A stretch of 64,000 nucleotides of DNA from CAIZQW01 sp942493055 (GTDB lineage: Bacteria; Verrucomicrobiota; Kiritimatiellia; RFP12; UBA1067): NCBI GenBank assembly GCA_942493055.1, contig OW818680.1, forward strand, positions 2,232,001 to 2,296,000, in the 5' to 3' direction. The notes below the pieces were generated by a model. That model had not been told where the DNA came from. It worked only from the letters and a program-made list of their open reading frames with translations, and did no database searches. Shown piece by piece: positions 43,912 to 52,951 of the stretch. The number at the start of each line of letters is the position of its first letter. Position 1 is the stretch's first letter. The translations under genes were made by a program, and so were the position numbers.

Positions 43912-44942
43912 TTGACGGTCTCCAGCAAATCATGCAGATAGAGCTGGCCGACCGCGCGCACATCCAAGGTGTGCCCCGCACAATAGGAGACGACCCGTCC
44001 GACGAAACGGCCCGTGTCAATCAGCGCAATCGCGGCCAGCAGGTCGAGCGTCGCACGGTGCCAGGCGGGTTCGAGCGCCTTGCCGCTGCTCTCCTGGACA
44101 AAGCGGGGTTCGCCATAATACTTCTTGCTGCCATGGATCAAAATATTGTCCTGGGTGTAGCCCAGGTTACGCGTATCCGCGAAGATGAAGCCAAAGGCCT
44201 TGACCATCAGCATCTGACGATGCGAGGCATTGGTGCGCGCAAAGGCGCCGTAGCGGAAGGTGTCCGGCGTCACATCAAAGACGATGCGCTGCTGGCCGAT
44301 GATGGACTTGAAGTTGATCGCGCAGTCCATGCGCAATTTTTTCTCGCCATTTTCCGGGGGGAGGAAGGTCAGGAAATCACCGCGGTCGCCGGAGAAGGTC
44401 ACAGGCTCCTTGACCGTGACATACCGCGCAGGCTCGTCAGACTCGACAACGCCCGCCTTATCCAGCGCTTCGACCAGATCCATGCTGCTGCGGTCAAACA
44501 GCGGCGGGTCACCCTCTTCAACGCGCAACGTCAGATCGTCAATACCCAGCCCCAGGCGCAGGGCGACAATGTGCTCCACCATGCGCAGGTAGTTACGCGG
44601 ATTGCCGCTGCGCAGGACGATATTGCGCGCGGACGTCCAGACATTGCGAATCGAGACAAGCGTGTTGAGCTGCTCCTTGAGGTCCGCCCGCTGAATCCAC
44701 CAGCCATACTCGCCAGGTTTCGACGGTGCGAATGTCACGGTGCGCTGGGCATGGCCATAAAAGGTTCCGGGGCCTGTCACGGAGGCTTCGCGGGCAATGC
44801 CGGTGCGGCGGGCGGAATAACCTGTCGGCCCTTCGCAGAGACGGACATCATCCACAGCCTGGGCGTGAAATTTTTCGTACGCCCCCCACACCGCGTGTTC
44901 GTGACCTAATAATATCTTTCCAACCGGATACCTAAACTCCAT
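43908..44942 (-). CDS. lpxC: LpxC-like UDP-3-O-acyl-N-acetylglucosamine deacetylase
   Basis: About 344 residues from ATG 44942, which has GAGG 5 bases upstream; a TTG at 44966 overlapping the murC stop is the alternative start. LpxC landmarks are the Glu-His pair in RMVEHIVALRLGLGIDDL, the DPPLFDRSS block, and a C-terminal AGHTLD. The HKxLDxxGDL block is replaced by HRATLDLLAAIALID, with one extra residue between the zinc His and Asp and no Asp of GDL. It is therefore a divergent LpxC and activity is not certain. LpxC makes the committed step of lipid A synthesis, which fits a Gram-negative envelope and the neighbouring murC. Confidence 0.75.
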   Translation of the reverse strand: MEFRYPVGKILLGHEHAVWGAYEKFHAQAVDDVRLCEGPTGYSARRTGIAREASVTGPGTFYGHAQRTVTFAPSKPGEYGWWIQRADLKEQLNTLVSIRNVWTSARNIVLRSGNPRNYLRMVEHIVALRLGLGIDDLTLRVEEGDPPLFDRSSMDLVEALDKAGVVESDEPARYVTVKEPVTFSGDRGDFLTFLPPENGEKKLRMDCAINFKSIIGQQRIVFDVTPDTFRYGAFARTNASHRQMLMVKAFGFIFADTRNLGYTQDNILIHGSKKYYGEPRFVQESSGKALEPAWHRATLDLLAAIALIDTGRFVGRVVSYCAGHTLDVRAVGQLYLHDLLETVK

Positions 44943-44962
44943 ACTCTCCTCATCAGCCCGCG

Positions 44963-46267
44963 TCAACCCTTGCCCGCCAGACGCTTTGCAAGACGGGGCA
45001 ATCCCGGATCACGGGCGCCAAACGTAACCAATACACCTTTTCCGCTATGCGCAACTGAACGCATATAGGATTCCACATGCTCTAAAGAATCAAGTGTTGA
45101 TACTTTAACATGTTTCCCCTGCAAACGTGAAGCTAAATCCGCGCTTGAAACGCTTCTATCTGCTGTGCCGCCCGCGTCGTAGACAGGCAGGAGCACGAGT
45201 TCGTCGCAGGGACGGCAAACGCGCGCAAATACTGCCGTCAGGTCGTCCAACATCTTGCGCAGCGGCGCGAAACCGTGCGGACGCCAGACCGCGCAGATGC
45301 CCTGCGGAAAGGCGGCCGCGAGCGTTGTCCAGGCCGCGGCCAGCTTTTCAGGGTTGTGGGCATAATCGTCGATGACCAGCGCGGAGCCGCAGTGACCCAC
45401 GCGCTGCATCCGGCGCTCGATACCGCCAAACCCCTTCAGGACCTCTGCCAGCCGCTTCGGCTCCGCACCCAACACGCGCGCCATGCGGACCGCATGCCAG
45501 GCATTATGGATGTTATGGAGCCCCGGCATAGGCACGCAAAACTCAACCCCTTCAAAGGTGAAGTACCCGTTCCACCCCTCCTGCCTGATCTGCTCAAGCG
45601 AGGCAGCCTCTGCTTGCCCGTCAATGATGACGCCGGGGATCTTCGCCCGGAACGCGGCGAAGAGATCCAGCGTCTCCTTCAAATCGAAATGGTCGGCGGA
45701 GGCGTTCGTGATAATAGCATGTTCCGGCTGGAACGCCAGCAGCGACCTGTCCGACTCGTCGGCCTCAATGACAGCCCACGCACCCTGCCCTGCGCGCACC
45801 GAGCCCATGCGCGTATTCCCTGCATCCCATCCTGTGACGGCTGCGCCGTTGACCACACAGGGATCAAACCCCGCGCCTTCGAGCAGCCAGCCGAGCATGC
45901 CGGTCACGGTGCTCTTGCCGCAGGTGCCGGTCACGGCGATCAGGCGGTTGCCCTTCAGCAGGGATGCCAGCTCAGCTGCGCGATGCACAACAGGGATGCC
46001 CCGGGCCTGTGCCTGAACCACCTCTGGATTGGTCGCCTCAATCGCCGTGCTAATGACGAGGCGAGCAGTCTCTTCCGTCACCCCGCGCCCATCCTGCGGA
46101 AAGAGCGCGACGCCTTGATTTTTCAGACAGGCCAGGGCCCCGGTCAGGTCGCCGCTGTCTAAGAGGCGGTCCGAGCCTGTGACTGTCACGCCCCTGTCCA
46201 GGAGCACCTGCGCCAATGCGCTCATGCCCACGCCGCCGATTCCAGCAATATGTACCTTCGTTTTCAT
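44963..46267 (-). CDS. murC: UDP-N-acetylmuramate-L-alanine ligase (MurC-type Mur ligase)
   Basis: 434 residues from ATG 46267, preceded by GAGG at good spacing; ATG 46291 lies in the tandem repeat and is less likely. The N-terminal HIAGIGGVGMSALAQVL and TGSDR bind the UDP-sugar. The ATP loop is GTCGKSTVTGML (canonical GTHGKTTT). EADESDRSL and VIDDYAHNPEKL follow. The order fits MurC, with the related ligase Mpl as alternative. It adds L-Ala to UDP-MurNAc in the cytoplasm. It is followed by the lpxC-like gene after 20 bases. Confidence 0.85.
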   Translation of the reverse strand: MKTKVHIAGIGGVGMSALAQVLLDRGVTVTGSDRLLDSGDLTGALACLKNQGVALFPQDGRGVTEETARLVISTAIEATNPEVVQAQARGIPVVHRAAELASLLKGNRLIAVTGTCGKSTVTGMLGWLLEGAGFDPCVVNGAAVTGWDAGNTRMGSVRAGQGAWAVIEADESDRSLLAFQPEHAIITNASADHFDLKETLDLFAAFRAKIPGVIIDGQAEAASLEQIRQEGWNGYFTFEGVEFCVPMPGLHNIHNAWHAVRMARVLGAEPKRLAEVLKGFGGIERRMQRVGHCGSALVIDDYAHNPEKLAAAWTTLAAAFPQGICAVWRPHGFAPLRKMLDDLTAVFARVCRPCDELVLLPVYDAGGTADRSVSSADLASRLQGKHVKVSTLDSLEHVESYMRSVAHSGKGVLVTFGARDPGLPRLAKRLAGKG

Positions 46268-46277
46268 ATTCTGCCTC

Positions 46278-46324
46278 TGATTACTGATCACTGATCACTG
46301 ATTACTGATCACTGATTACTGATT
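46278..46324. repeat. Heptanucleotide tandem repeat across the comEC 3' end
   Basis: About 6.6 copies of TGATYAC, alternating TGATTAC and TGATCAC. On the minus strand the repeat encodes the last residues of ComEC (SVISDQ) and its stop, and fills the gap to murC. The period of 7 shifts frame, so slippage would change the ComEC C-terminus. Confidence 0.9.
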
Positions 46325-47999
46325 TCCCCTCATCTGTCAACCACGCCAACCCATCCTTCGGCTTACGCCGCCAATATATCCAGCCCGCCAACATCACCAA
46401 TCCTGCAAGCCACGCCACCACCTGCCAGAGCGCCCATTTGCCCGTATTATAACCCAGCCCAGGACAGCCGGCTGTCAGTTCTGCGGTACGCACCATGACC
46501 ATGGTCAAGGCAGCGGCTGCATGGTTGAACGTGCTCGCAAGCCAGGTGTGGATATAACTAGCGATCAGCCCCAGCGTCCCTGCAATCACAATTAACCCCG
46601 AGACGGGCGCGATCACCAGATTGGCCAGCAATCCGCCAGGTGTGAAGCGCCCAAAATAATAGCCTGTCAGGGGCACAGACGCAAGAAAAGCCGCAAGCGA
46701 AATGGCAACCGAATCAGCCAAGAAACGCACGACTATCCCTCCTCGGCGTATCCATGCCGCCTTTTTCGTGTTACCAGCAGCGCGAAGCAGTTCCTCATAT
46801 TTTTTAAGCTTCACGCAGCCGAAGAGGGCTTGGAATATCTCGCAGAAGGGCCCCATAAAGGCGATGAGCCCCACCACCACCGCAAAGGACAGGACGCTTC
46901 CGATATCAAAGACAAAATCCGGGCGCCAAACATGCACGACCACGGCGGTAAGCATTAACGCTGAAAACATCGTCGGCCTCCGGCCAACCAGAGGCGCAAG
47001 AAAGACGAAAACACCCATCACACATGAACGGATTGCGCTCGGACGTGACCCCGTGACAAGCGTGTAGGCAATTAACAGGGGGATAATCAGAAAGGGCCAA
47101 TAAACACGCTTGATGCCTGTCATGCTCACCAGCAGCACCAGCATGGCTGCGACAAAGGCAATATGCATGCCCGAGACGGCAAACACATGAATCGTTCCCG
47201 AATCAGAAAAGATGCGGCGCATCGCCTGGGGCATCTCGCTGTTATAGCCCAAGAGCATCGCCTGATTCAAGTCTGGTACAACACCCCAGTCTTCAATGCC
47301 AATCGCGATGCGACGCATCGCATCGCGGCGCACCTGCTCGATACGCGACGGCCAGATGCCTGCATCACAGGCGGTCAGACGCAGCGAGCGTGTCTCGCTC
47401 TTCCCTGTGTTCAGCGTCAACAGGGTCAATGGACTGCGCCGTGCTTTTGAAATCGTGGCGCTTCCGCGGAACCGCCACCTCTCGCCTGCTTTTGGCGCAC
47501 ATGCCTTGTCGTCGATACTCGCATACCAGTTGACCGTCAGCGGCAGATACGTCAACGCCTTATCCCCGCGCGGCGTTTGAACCTTCACATCGAAACCTTT
47601 AAATGAATACCGCGCCGTGTGCCCCTTGACGGGGGTCACCATCACATCCGGACCGATCGTGCAGCTCAGTGTAACGGGCGACTTCTTATCCCCGCAAAGG
47701 AGCCACGTGCTTTCGTTTTGACGCCCTGCGCAATCCCAGCCCGCACGTCCTGCACCCAGAAAAAAACTGAAGACAGCAATCAGGAACATATCTGCCAGAT
47801 GAAGTCCCTTCGCCTGTCGCATCCGCGTATAAAACAGAAGGGCGACAGCAAAGAGGGATAACCCCGCGACCACCCATGGCCAATTCATACCCTGGACTGT
47901 ATACCCCAGGCAAATGCCACACAGAAAAAACGCCCCCCCCAATAAGAGGGGGTGCCGTTGATGCAGGCGAACCATGTTTTCGCTCAATCCGATACGCAT
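46302..47999 (-). CDS. comEC: ComEC/Rec2-like DNA-uptake channel protein
   Basis: A 565-residue polytopic membrane protein with an N-terminal DUF4131-like region and the Competence domain: LLGYNSEMPQAMRRIFSDSG, HVFAVSGMHIAF, TGSRPSAIRSCVM, and GRRPTMFSALMLTAV. It ends after the Competence domain, without the C-terminal metallo-beta-lactamase part of longer ComEC proteins. It probably forms the inner-membrane channel for single-stranded DNA uptake. No clear SD precedes ATG 47999; ATG 47975 is an alternative. Divergent from the V-ATPase operon. Confidence 0.85.
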   Translation of the reverse strand: MRIGLSENMVRLHQRHPLLLGGAFFLCGICLGYTVQGMNWPWVVAGLSLFAVALLFYTRMRQAKGLHLADMFLIAVFSFFLGAGRAGWDCAGRQNESTWLLCGDKKSPVTLSCTIGPDVMVTPVKGHTARYSFKGFDVKVQTPRGDKALTYLPLTVNWYASIDDKACAPKAGERWRFRGSATISKARRSPLTLLTLNTGKSETRSLRLTACDAGIWPSRIEQVRRDAMRRIAIGIEDWGVVPDLNQAMLLGYNSEMPQAMRRIFSDSGTIHVFAVSGMHIAFVAAMLVLLVSMTGIKRVYWPFLIIPLLIAYTLVTGSRPSAIRSCVMGVFVFLAPLVGRRPTMFSALMLTAVVVHVWRPDFVFDIGSVLSFAVVVGLIAFMGPFCEIFQALFGCVKLKKYEELLRAAGNTKKAAWIRRGGIVVRFLADSVAISLAAFLASVPLTGYYFGRFTPGGLLANLVIAPVSGLIVIAGTLGLIASYIHTWLASTFNHAAAALTMVMVRTAELTAGCPGLGYNTGKWALWQVVAWLAGLVMLAGWIYWRRKPKDGLAWLTDEGKSVISDQ

Positions 48000-48179
48000 G
48001 TGGCAATAGTGTACTTTTTTTGTGCGTTCAGTTCAAGCTCTGGCAGGAGGGGTTTAAAAACACAATGCGCCTCTTCTGGGATATCGATTGTTTTTTATCG
48101 GTTGAGAAGGGTTGTTTTGTTGATTTTTCAGAAAAAAAACGCTACCTTATTTCGACACTAGTAAGGTTAGAAGGATTTT

Positions 48180-48767
48180 ATGACACAGGACTTGCAACAG
48201 CTTTTGGAAAAAATAAATACGGATGGCGTCGAAAAGGCCAAATCCGAATCAGCAAAACTAATCGACCACGCCAATGCACAGGCCAAGGTCATTGTTGACA
48301 CGGCAACGCGCGAAGCCGCTCAAAAGATTGCACAGGCCAAACAGGAGGCTGAAGCCTTTGAGCGCCGAGCTGAAGAGACCATTCGACAGGCTGCGCGCGA
48401 CACGGTCCTGAACGTTGAAAAGGCTGTCACCGCACTTCTGACGAACGTGCTCCTCAAAGAGGTCAACACCACGTTGAATACAGCAGAGATCGTTGCCCAG
48501 CTCGCTGCTGAAGCGGTCCGCGCTTATCTCCATGAAAAAGGCGGCCTCGATGTTGTCGCGTCAGCAAAGCTTGCAGATGCGATTCGCGCGAAGCTCGCAG
48601 CTGAGGCGGTCAGCGGCGTAACCGTTGTCACCGATGACCATCTTGGCGCCGGGTTCAACGTACGTCTGGCCAAGGGCCGTATCGAGCACAACTTCTCCGG
48701 TGCGGCCGTCGCTGACGCCCTTGCAAAACACCTGCGTCCTAAACTGGCAGCCCTCCTGAAAAGCTAA
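48180..48767 (+). CDS. atpE: V-type ATP synthase subunit E
   Basis: 195 residues. The N-terminal half is a long Ala/Glu/Lys-rich coiled coil (EKAKSESAKLIDHANAQAK and so on) and the C-terminal half is a small globular domain, as in the peripheral-stalk subunit E. SD AAGGA precedes ATG 48180. First gene of a V-ATPase operon with DUF2764, A and B. The 180-base gap upstream, shared with divergent comEC, is AT-rich with a TTGATT hexamer near 48119 but no convincing -10. Confidence 0.8.
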   Translation: MTQDLQQLLEKINTDGVEKAKSESAKLIDHANAQAKVIVDTATREAAQKIAQAKQEAEAFERRAEETIRQAARDTVLNVEKAVTALLTNVLLKEVNTTLNTAEIVAQLAAEAVRAYLHEKGGLDVVASAKLADAIRAKLAAEAVSGVTVVTDDHLGAGFNVRLAKGRIEHNFSGAAVADALAKHLRPKLAALLKS

Positions 48768-48818
48768 CGGTTCAAGATGACGCACGATGCGTCCCCCCCT
48801 TGATCTTCATTATTGGCC

Positions 48819-49373
48819 ATGAGCATTTATTATCTTATCGCTTCGCTCCCGCTGCTGAGCCTTGACCAGCGCCCACTCATAACCGTGGCGGCGTTTGTTG
48901 AGGCGTGCCGTGCGCAACTGCGCCCAGAGGACGCGGAGGCGGCCGAAGCGCTCATTCGTCATACGCCATCGGGGCATCCCTTTGTCGCAGCCTGGCGCGA
49001 CAAGGACGCCCTTCTGCGAAACGCCATCGCGCGTGCGCGCGCTGACCGGGCCAACGTTGAAGAGGCGCGCTGGCTTCGCCCGACAGAGGGGTATGATACG
49101 TGCATTGACCTTCTTGTCGAGGAGGCCTTCCAGCAAACAGACCCCCTGACGCTGGAGCGCGAACTCGACCTGGTGCGCTGGATGATCGCCGAGAATCTGC
49201 AAGGCTATGACCCCATGAGCACGAACGTCGCGCTAGGCTACGCCATTAAGCTGACCCTCGCCTGGCGCTGGGCTAATCTGGACACAGAAAAGGGGAGCGC
49301 GATTTTTGAACACTTGGCGAACAATAAATTTGATCCGACCTATCAGTCTGATCAGTCTGATCGAATGGAGTGA
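48819..49373 (+). CDS. DUF2764 family protein of the V-ATPase operon
   Basis: 184 residues from ATG 48819 (start MSIYYLIASLPLLSL). DUF2764 proteins sit between subunits E and A in V-ATPase operons of Bacteroidetes, Chlamydiae and related bacteria, exactly as here. The protein is mostly helical with no membrane segment. It may stand in for the small stalk subunit C or be an assembly factor; this is inference from position. It is followed after 3 bases by the subunit A gene. Confidence 0.75.
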   Translation: MSIYYLIASLPLLSLDQRPLITVAAFVEACRAQLRPEDAEAAEALIRHTPSGHPFVAAWRDKDALLRNAIARARADRANVEEARWLRPTEGYDTCIDLLVEEAFQQTDPLTLERELDLVRWMIAENLQGYDPMSTNVALGYAIKLTLAWRWANLDTEKGSAIFEHLANNKFDPTYQSDQSDRME

Positions 49374-49376
49374 ACG

Positions 49377-51116
49377 ATGACAACAGGAAAAATAGTCGGC
49401 GTCAACGGCAATATGATTACCGTGGCCTTTGAGAACGCCGTGGCGCAAAATGAAGTGGGCTACGCCTGCTTGCAGTCTTCAGACGGCAGCGTCCAACGGC
49501 TCATGAGCGAAATCGTCCGTATCCGCGGTACTTTAGCCGATATGCAGGTCTTCGAAGATACCCGCGACCTGGCTGTGAACGACACGGTCGAATTCTCCGG
49601 CAATCTGCTCGCGGCGGAACTCGGGCCCGGGCTGCTGAAACAGATTTACGACGGCCTTCAAAACCCCTTGCCGCAACTCGCCCAGCAGTGCGGATTTTTT
49701 CTTCAGCGCGGCACCTACTTGGATGCGCTCGACCGTCAGGCGACATGGGCCTTCACCCCCACCGCGAAACCAGGCGACCGCCTGACCGCAGGCGAGAAGC
49801 TCGGCACCGTGCCCGAAGGCATTTTCACCCACTGGATCATGGTTCCCTTTGTCTTCCGCGGAACCTATACCGTCAAGAGCGTCGCCCCCAGCGGCTCCTA
49901 TACTGTTGTGCAGGACATTGCCGTGCTCACCGATGAAGCGGGCATCGACCACACCGTGCAAATGATGCAGCGCTGGCCTGTCAAACTGCCGATCACCTGT
50001 TATGCGGAACGGTTGAAACCCGTGGACACCATGACCACGCGGGTCCGCCCCGTCGACACCTTCTTCCCGGTCGCACTGGGCGGCACCTATTGCATTCCAG
50101 GCCCCTTTGGCGCCGGCAAGACCGTGCTCCAGCAAATTACGTCGCGCTATGCGGACGTTGACATCGTGGTGCTCGCCGCCTGCGGCGAACGCGCCGGCGA
50201 AGTCGTGGAAACGCTGCGCGAATTCCCCGAACTCAAGGATCCGCGCACCGGCAAGACCCTGATGGACCGCACGGTCATCATCTGCAACACCTCCTCCATG
50301 CCTGTTGCTGCGCGCGAAGCCTCTGTGTATACCGGCGTGACGATCGCGACCTATTATCGCCAGATGGGGCTGAATGTGCTCCTGCTCGCGGACTCCACCT
50401 CGCGCTGGGCGCAGGCCTTGCGCGAACTTTCCGGACGCCTCGAAGAGATCCCGGGCGAAGAGGCCTTCCCCGCTTATCTCGAATCGCTCATCGCAAGCTT
50501 CTATGAACGCGCCGGACTGGTCCGCCTGAAAGATGGTTCAACAGGCTCCGTCACCATCGGCGGCACCGTGTCTCCAGCCGGCGGTAATTTCGACGAACCT
50601 GTCACACAGGCCACGTTGAAGGTGGTCGGCGCATTCCATGGCCTGTCACGCGCACGTTCAGACGCGCGCCGCTTCCCGGCGATCGACCCACTCGAAAGCT
50701 GGAGCAAATACAAGAGTATCATGGAGAGCGACCGCGTGGAACGTCTTCGCAAGATTCTCCAGTCCGGCAACAACGTCTCCCAGATGATGAAGGTCGTCGG
50801 CGAGGAAGGCACCAGCACCCCCGACTTCCTGATCTACTTAAAGGCGGAGCTACTGGATGCCGTTTACCTGCAACAGGACGCCTTCAGCGAGGTTGACTCC
50901 GCAACGCCTGCAACCCGTCAGCGCGAGATGTTCAGTGTTGTCGAAAAGGCCATGCTTGCGGAGTATCCCTTCACGGACAAGGCTGTTGCCCGCAAGTTCT
51001 TCCAAAGCCTCACACAAACGTTCATTGACTGGAATCAGACCTTGCTGGCATCTCCCGAATTCGCCACACGCCGCGATGCCATTGTGAAAACCATTGCCGA
51101 AGCAGCCCGGACCTAA
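49377..51116 (+). CDS. atpA: V-type ATP synthase subunit A (catalytic)
   Basis: 579 residues. P-loop GPFGAGKT at residues 242-249, Walker B region LLLADSTSRWAQALREL, and GRLEEIPGEEAFPAYL, all typical of the catalytic A subunit of V/A-type ATPases. The nonhomologous insert of A subunits before the P-loop is present (GTVPEGIFTHWI). It forms the A3B3 head with subunit B. The B gene is 2 kb downstream instead of adjacent because four ORF6N-family genes lie between. Confidence 0.95.
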   Translation: MTTGKIVGVNGNMITVAFENAVAQNEVGYACLQSSDGSVQRLMSEIVRIRGTLADMQVFEDTRDLAVNDTVEFSGNLLAAELGPGLLKQIYDGLQNPLPQLAQQCGFFLQRGTYLDALDRQATWAFTPTAKPGDRLTAGEKLGTVPEGIFTHWIMVPFVFRGTYTVKSVAPSGSYTVVQDIAVLTDEAGIDHTVQMMQRWPVKLPITCYAERLKPVDTMTTRVRPVDTFFPVALGGTYCIPGPFGAGKTVLQQITSRYADVDIVVLAACGERAGEVVETLREFPELKDPRTGKTLMDRTVIICNTSSMPVAAREASVYTGVTIATYYRQMGLNVLLLADSTSRWAQALRELSGRLEEIPGEEAFPAYLESLIASFYERAGLVRLKDGSTGSVTIGGTVSPAGGNFDEPVTQATLKVVGAFHGLSRARSDARRFPAIDPLESWSKYKSIMESDRVERLRKILQSGNNVSQMMKVVGEEGTSTPDFLIYLKAELLDAVYLQQDAFSEVDSATPATRQREMFSVVEKAMLAEYPFTDKAVARKFFQSLTQTFIDWNQTLLASPEFATRRDAIVKTIAEAART

Positions 51117-51131
51117 GGTTGCACACGTGTT

Positions 51132-51437
51132 ATGAGCGAAGCAACGAACCTATATGCTGTCAAAAACGTGATCCGCATCATCCGGAATCAGCGCGTCAAA
51201 CGCACTGCAAAGCGTTTCCCTGCTCGCTTTGTGGGCCCATTTAACGTGCAAGCATGCGCATATAGGCGGTCGAAAATTGCTGCCTTAAAGCCCTATCTGG
51301 CTGATAATGAAGGGATTATATATTTAAGGTCACAAATTGTGACCTTAAATTCGCAACGTTCTGAAAATAAAGATGTTGCGAGTTTTGACCCCGAAAACAT
51401 TGGTCAAAACAGGCATATACCAGGAGCGATCCGATGA
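51132..51437 (+). pseudogene. ORF6N-family remnant, copy 1
   Basis: 101 codons. The first about 20 residues (MSEATNLYAVKNVIRIIRNQRV) match the next two copies. The rest of the ORF6N domain (LDSDLAKLYGVTTKRLNEAV) is missing, and the frame of the following part is disturbed relative to RFPxDFMFQLD. It retains the palindrome at 51323-51349. Its end overlaps the ATG of copy 2. Probably a degenerate copy left by deletion between repeats. Confidence 0.65.
51323..51349. repeat. In-frame palindrome 1 (A-centred)
   Basis: A perfect palindrome with 13-base arms around a central A; left arm TTTAAGGTCACAA. It encodes RSQIVTL. The core carries A/T where other copies have G/C, changed on both arms. Confidence 0.85.
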
Positions 51438-52132
51438 GCGAGGCAACCAACCTATATGTTGTCAAAAACGTGATCCGGATCATCCGAAATCAGCGTGTAA
51501 TCCTTGACTCTGACTTAGCTAAGCTCTATGGCGTGACTACGAAGCGACTGAATGAAGCAGTTAAACGCAACAGAGGTAAATTTCCATCGGACTTCATGTT
51601 CCAACTTGATATGAAAGAGGCAAGGAATTCATTGCCTAAAAATGGGGCCTCTGAACCCTATCTTTCTAATAATGAAGGAGTTATGAATTCAAGGTCGCAA
51701 ATTGCGACCTTGAATTCGCAACAACTTGAAAATCAAGGCCTTGCGAATTTAGACACCGAAATCATTGGCAAAAACAAGCACGGCAAGAACATCAAGCATC
51801 TTCCTTACGCGTTCACTGAGCATGGTGCAACCATGGCAGCCATGGTACTCAACAGTTCTAAAGCGACTGCCATGAGCGTCTTCATCGTGCGCACATTCAT
51901 ACGGATGCGCGAGCAACTCATGGCCAATGCAGCCAATGCGAAGCGGCTGGCGGAGATTGAGAAGACGCTGCTGACACACGACGCAGCCCTCGTGGATCTC
52001 TACGAGCAGATCCATCCCCTTCTTCTTCCGCCTCCCGCACCTGCCCCCAAGCGGATTGGCTTTGGCGTCAAGGAGAAGCGCGCGAGTTATCGTGCACGCC
52101 AGAGCACCCCCAAAAAAGGAGTGGCTCGATGA
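51434..52132 (+). CDS. ORF6N-domain protein, copy 2 (full length)
   Basis: 232 residues. The N-terminal ORF6N domain (VILDSDLAKLYGVTTKRLNEAVKRN, then FPSDFMFQL) is a DNA-binding-type domain known from phages and bacterial accessory genes. A variable linker with the palindrome follows, then LPYAFTEHGATMAAMVL and a coiled-coil-like tail ending in a Pro-rich and basic stretch. It starts by a 4-base overlap (ATGA) with copy 1 and its stop overlaps copy 3 likewise. Lies inside the V-ATPase operon. Its last about 200 bases are nearly identical to those of copy 3. Confidence 0.8.
   Translation: MSEATNLYVVKNVIRIIRNQRVILDSDLAKLYGVTTKRLNEAVKRNRGKFPSDFMFQLDMKEARNSLPKNGASEPYLSNNEGVMNSRSQIATLNSQQLENQGLANLDTEIIGKNKHGKNIKHLPYAFTEHGATMAAMVLNSSKATAMSVFIVRTFIRMREQLMANAANAKRLAEIEKTLLTHDAALVDLYEQIHPLLLPPPAPAPKRIGFGVKEKRASYRARQSTPKKGVAR
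51685..51717. repeat. In-frame palindrome 2 (A-centred)
   Basis: A perfect palindrome with 16-base arms around a central A; left arm GAATTCAAGGTCGCAA. It encodes SRSQIATLNS within ORF6N copy 2. Confidence 0.88.
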
Positions 52133-52767
52133 GCGAGGCAACGAACCTATATGCCGTCAAAAACGTGATCCGGATCATCCGGAATCAGCGTGTAATCCTT
52201 GACTCTGACTTGGCTAAGCTCTATGGCGTGACTACGAAGCGACTGAATGAGGCTGTTAAACGCAATGTGAAGCGCTTTCCAATCGACTTTATGTTCCAAC
52301 TTGATGTTCAAGAAAGAGCAGGAACAAGATCAATTTCTGCGATTTTAAAAAATCAAAATGTTGAAAATCAAGGGGTTACATCGAACCGGTCGCAATTTGC
52401 GACCGGTTCATCCAAGCATAGAAACACCATTTATCTTCCATTCGCATTCACTGAACATGGCATCATCATGGCAGCCTCAGTACTCAACAGTGACCGCGCC
52501 ATTGAAATGAGTGTCTTTATCGCCCGGACCTTTGTCCGCATGCGTGAGCAACTCATGTCCACTGTTTCAAATGCGAAGCGGCTGGCGGAGATTGAGAAGA
52601 CGCTGCTGACACACGACGCAGCCCTTGTGGATCTCTACGAGCAGATCCAACCTCTTCTGCTTCCGCCTCCCGCACCTGCCCCCAAGCGGATTGGCTTTGG
52701 CGTCAAGGAGAAGCGCGCGAGTTATCGTGCACGCCAGAGCACCCCCAAAAAAGGAGTGGCTCGATGA
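52129..52767 (+). CDS. ORF6N-domain protein, copy 3 (full length)
   Basis: 212 residues. The ORF6N domain is nearly identical to that of copy 2 up to KRN. The middle then diverges (QERAGTRSISAIL) before NRSQFATGSSKHRN, LPFAFTEHGIIMAASVL and the shared coiled C-terminus. AAAGGAG precedes the ATG, which overlaps the stop of copy 2. Near-identity at both ends with a divergent middle suggests recombination or gene conversion between copies. Confidence 0.8.
   Translation: MSEATNLYAVKNVIRIIRNQRVILDSDLAKLYGVTTKRLNEAVKRNVKRFPIDFMFQLDVQERAGTRSISAILKNQNVENQGVTSNRSQFATGSSKHRNTIYLPFAFTEHGIIMAASVLNSDRAIEMSVFIARTFVRMREQLMSTVSNAKRLAEIEKTLLTHDAALVDLYEQIQPLLLPPPAPAPKRIGFGVKEKRASYRARQSTPKKGVAR
52383..52409. 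repeat. In-frame palindrome 3 (T-centred)
   Basis: A perfect palindrome with 13-base arms around a central T; left arm GAACCGGTCGCAA. It encodes NRSQFATGS within ORF6N copy 3. Confidence 0.85.
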
Positions 52768-52891
52768 GCGAGGCAACGAACCTATATGCCGTCAAAAGGA
52801 ACGGGAAGAAACTCCCGAATGATTTTATGTTCCAGCTTGATTCACAAGAGGTCATCAATTTTGAAGAGCAACTTATGATCTCATCCGAGTC

Positions 52892-52918
52892 TTTAAGGTC
52901 GCAAATTGCGACCTTAAA
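52892..52918. repeat. In-frame palindrome 4 (A-centred)
   Basis: A perfect palindrome with 13-base arms around a central A; left arm TTTAAGGTCGCAA. It encodes RSQIATLK in the copy 4 remnant. Confidence 0.85.
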
Positions 52919-52951
52919 AAATCAACAGCCTGCAAATCAGGGAGTTACGTC

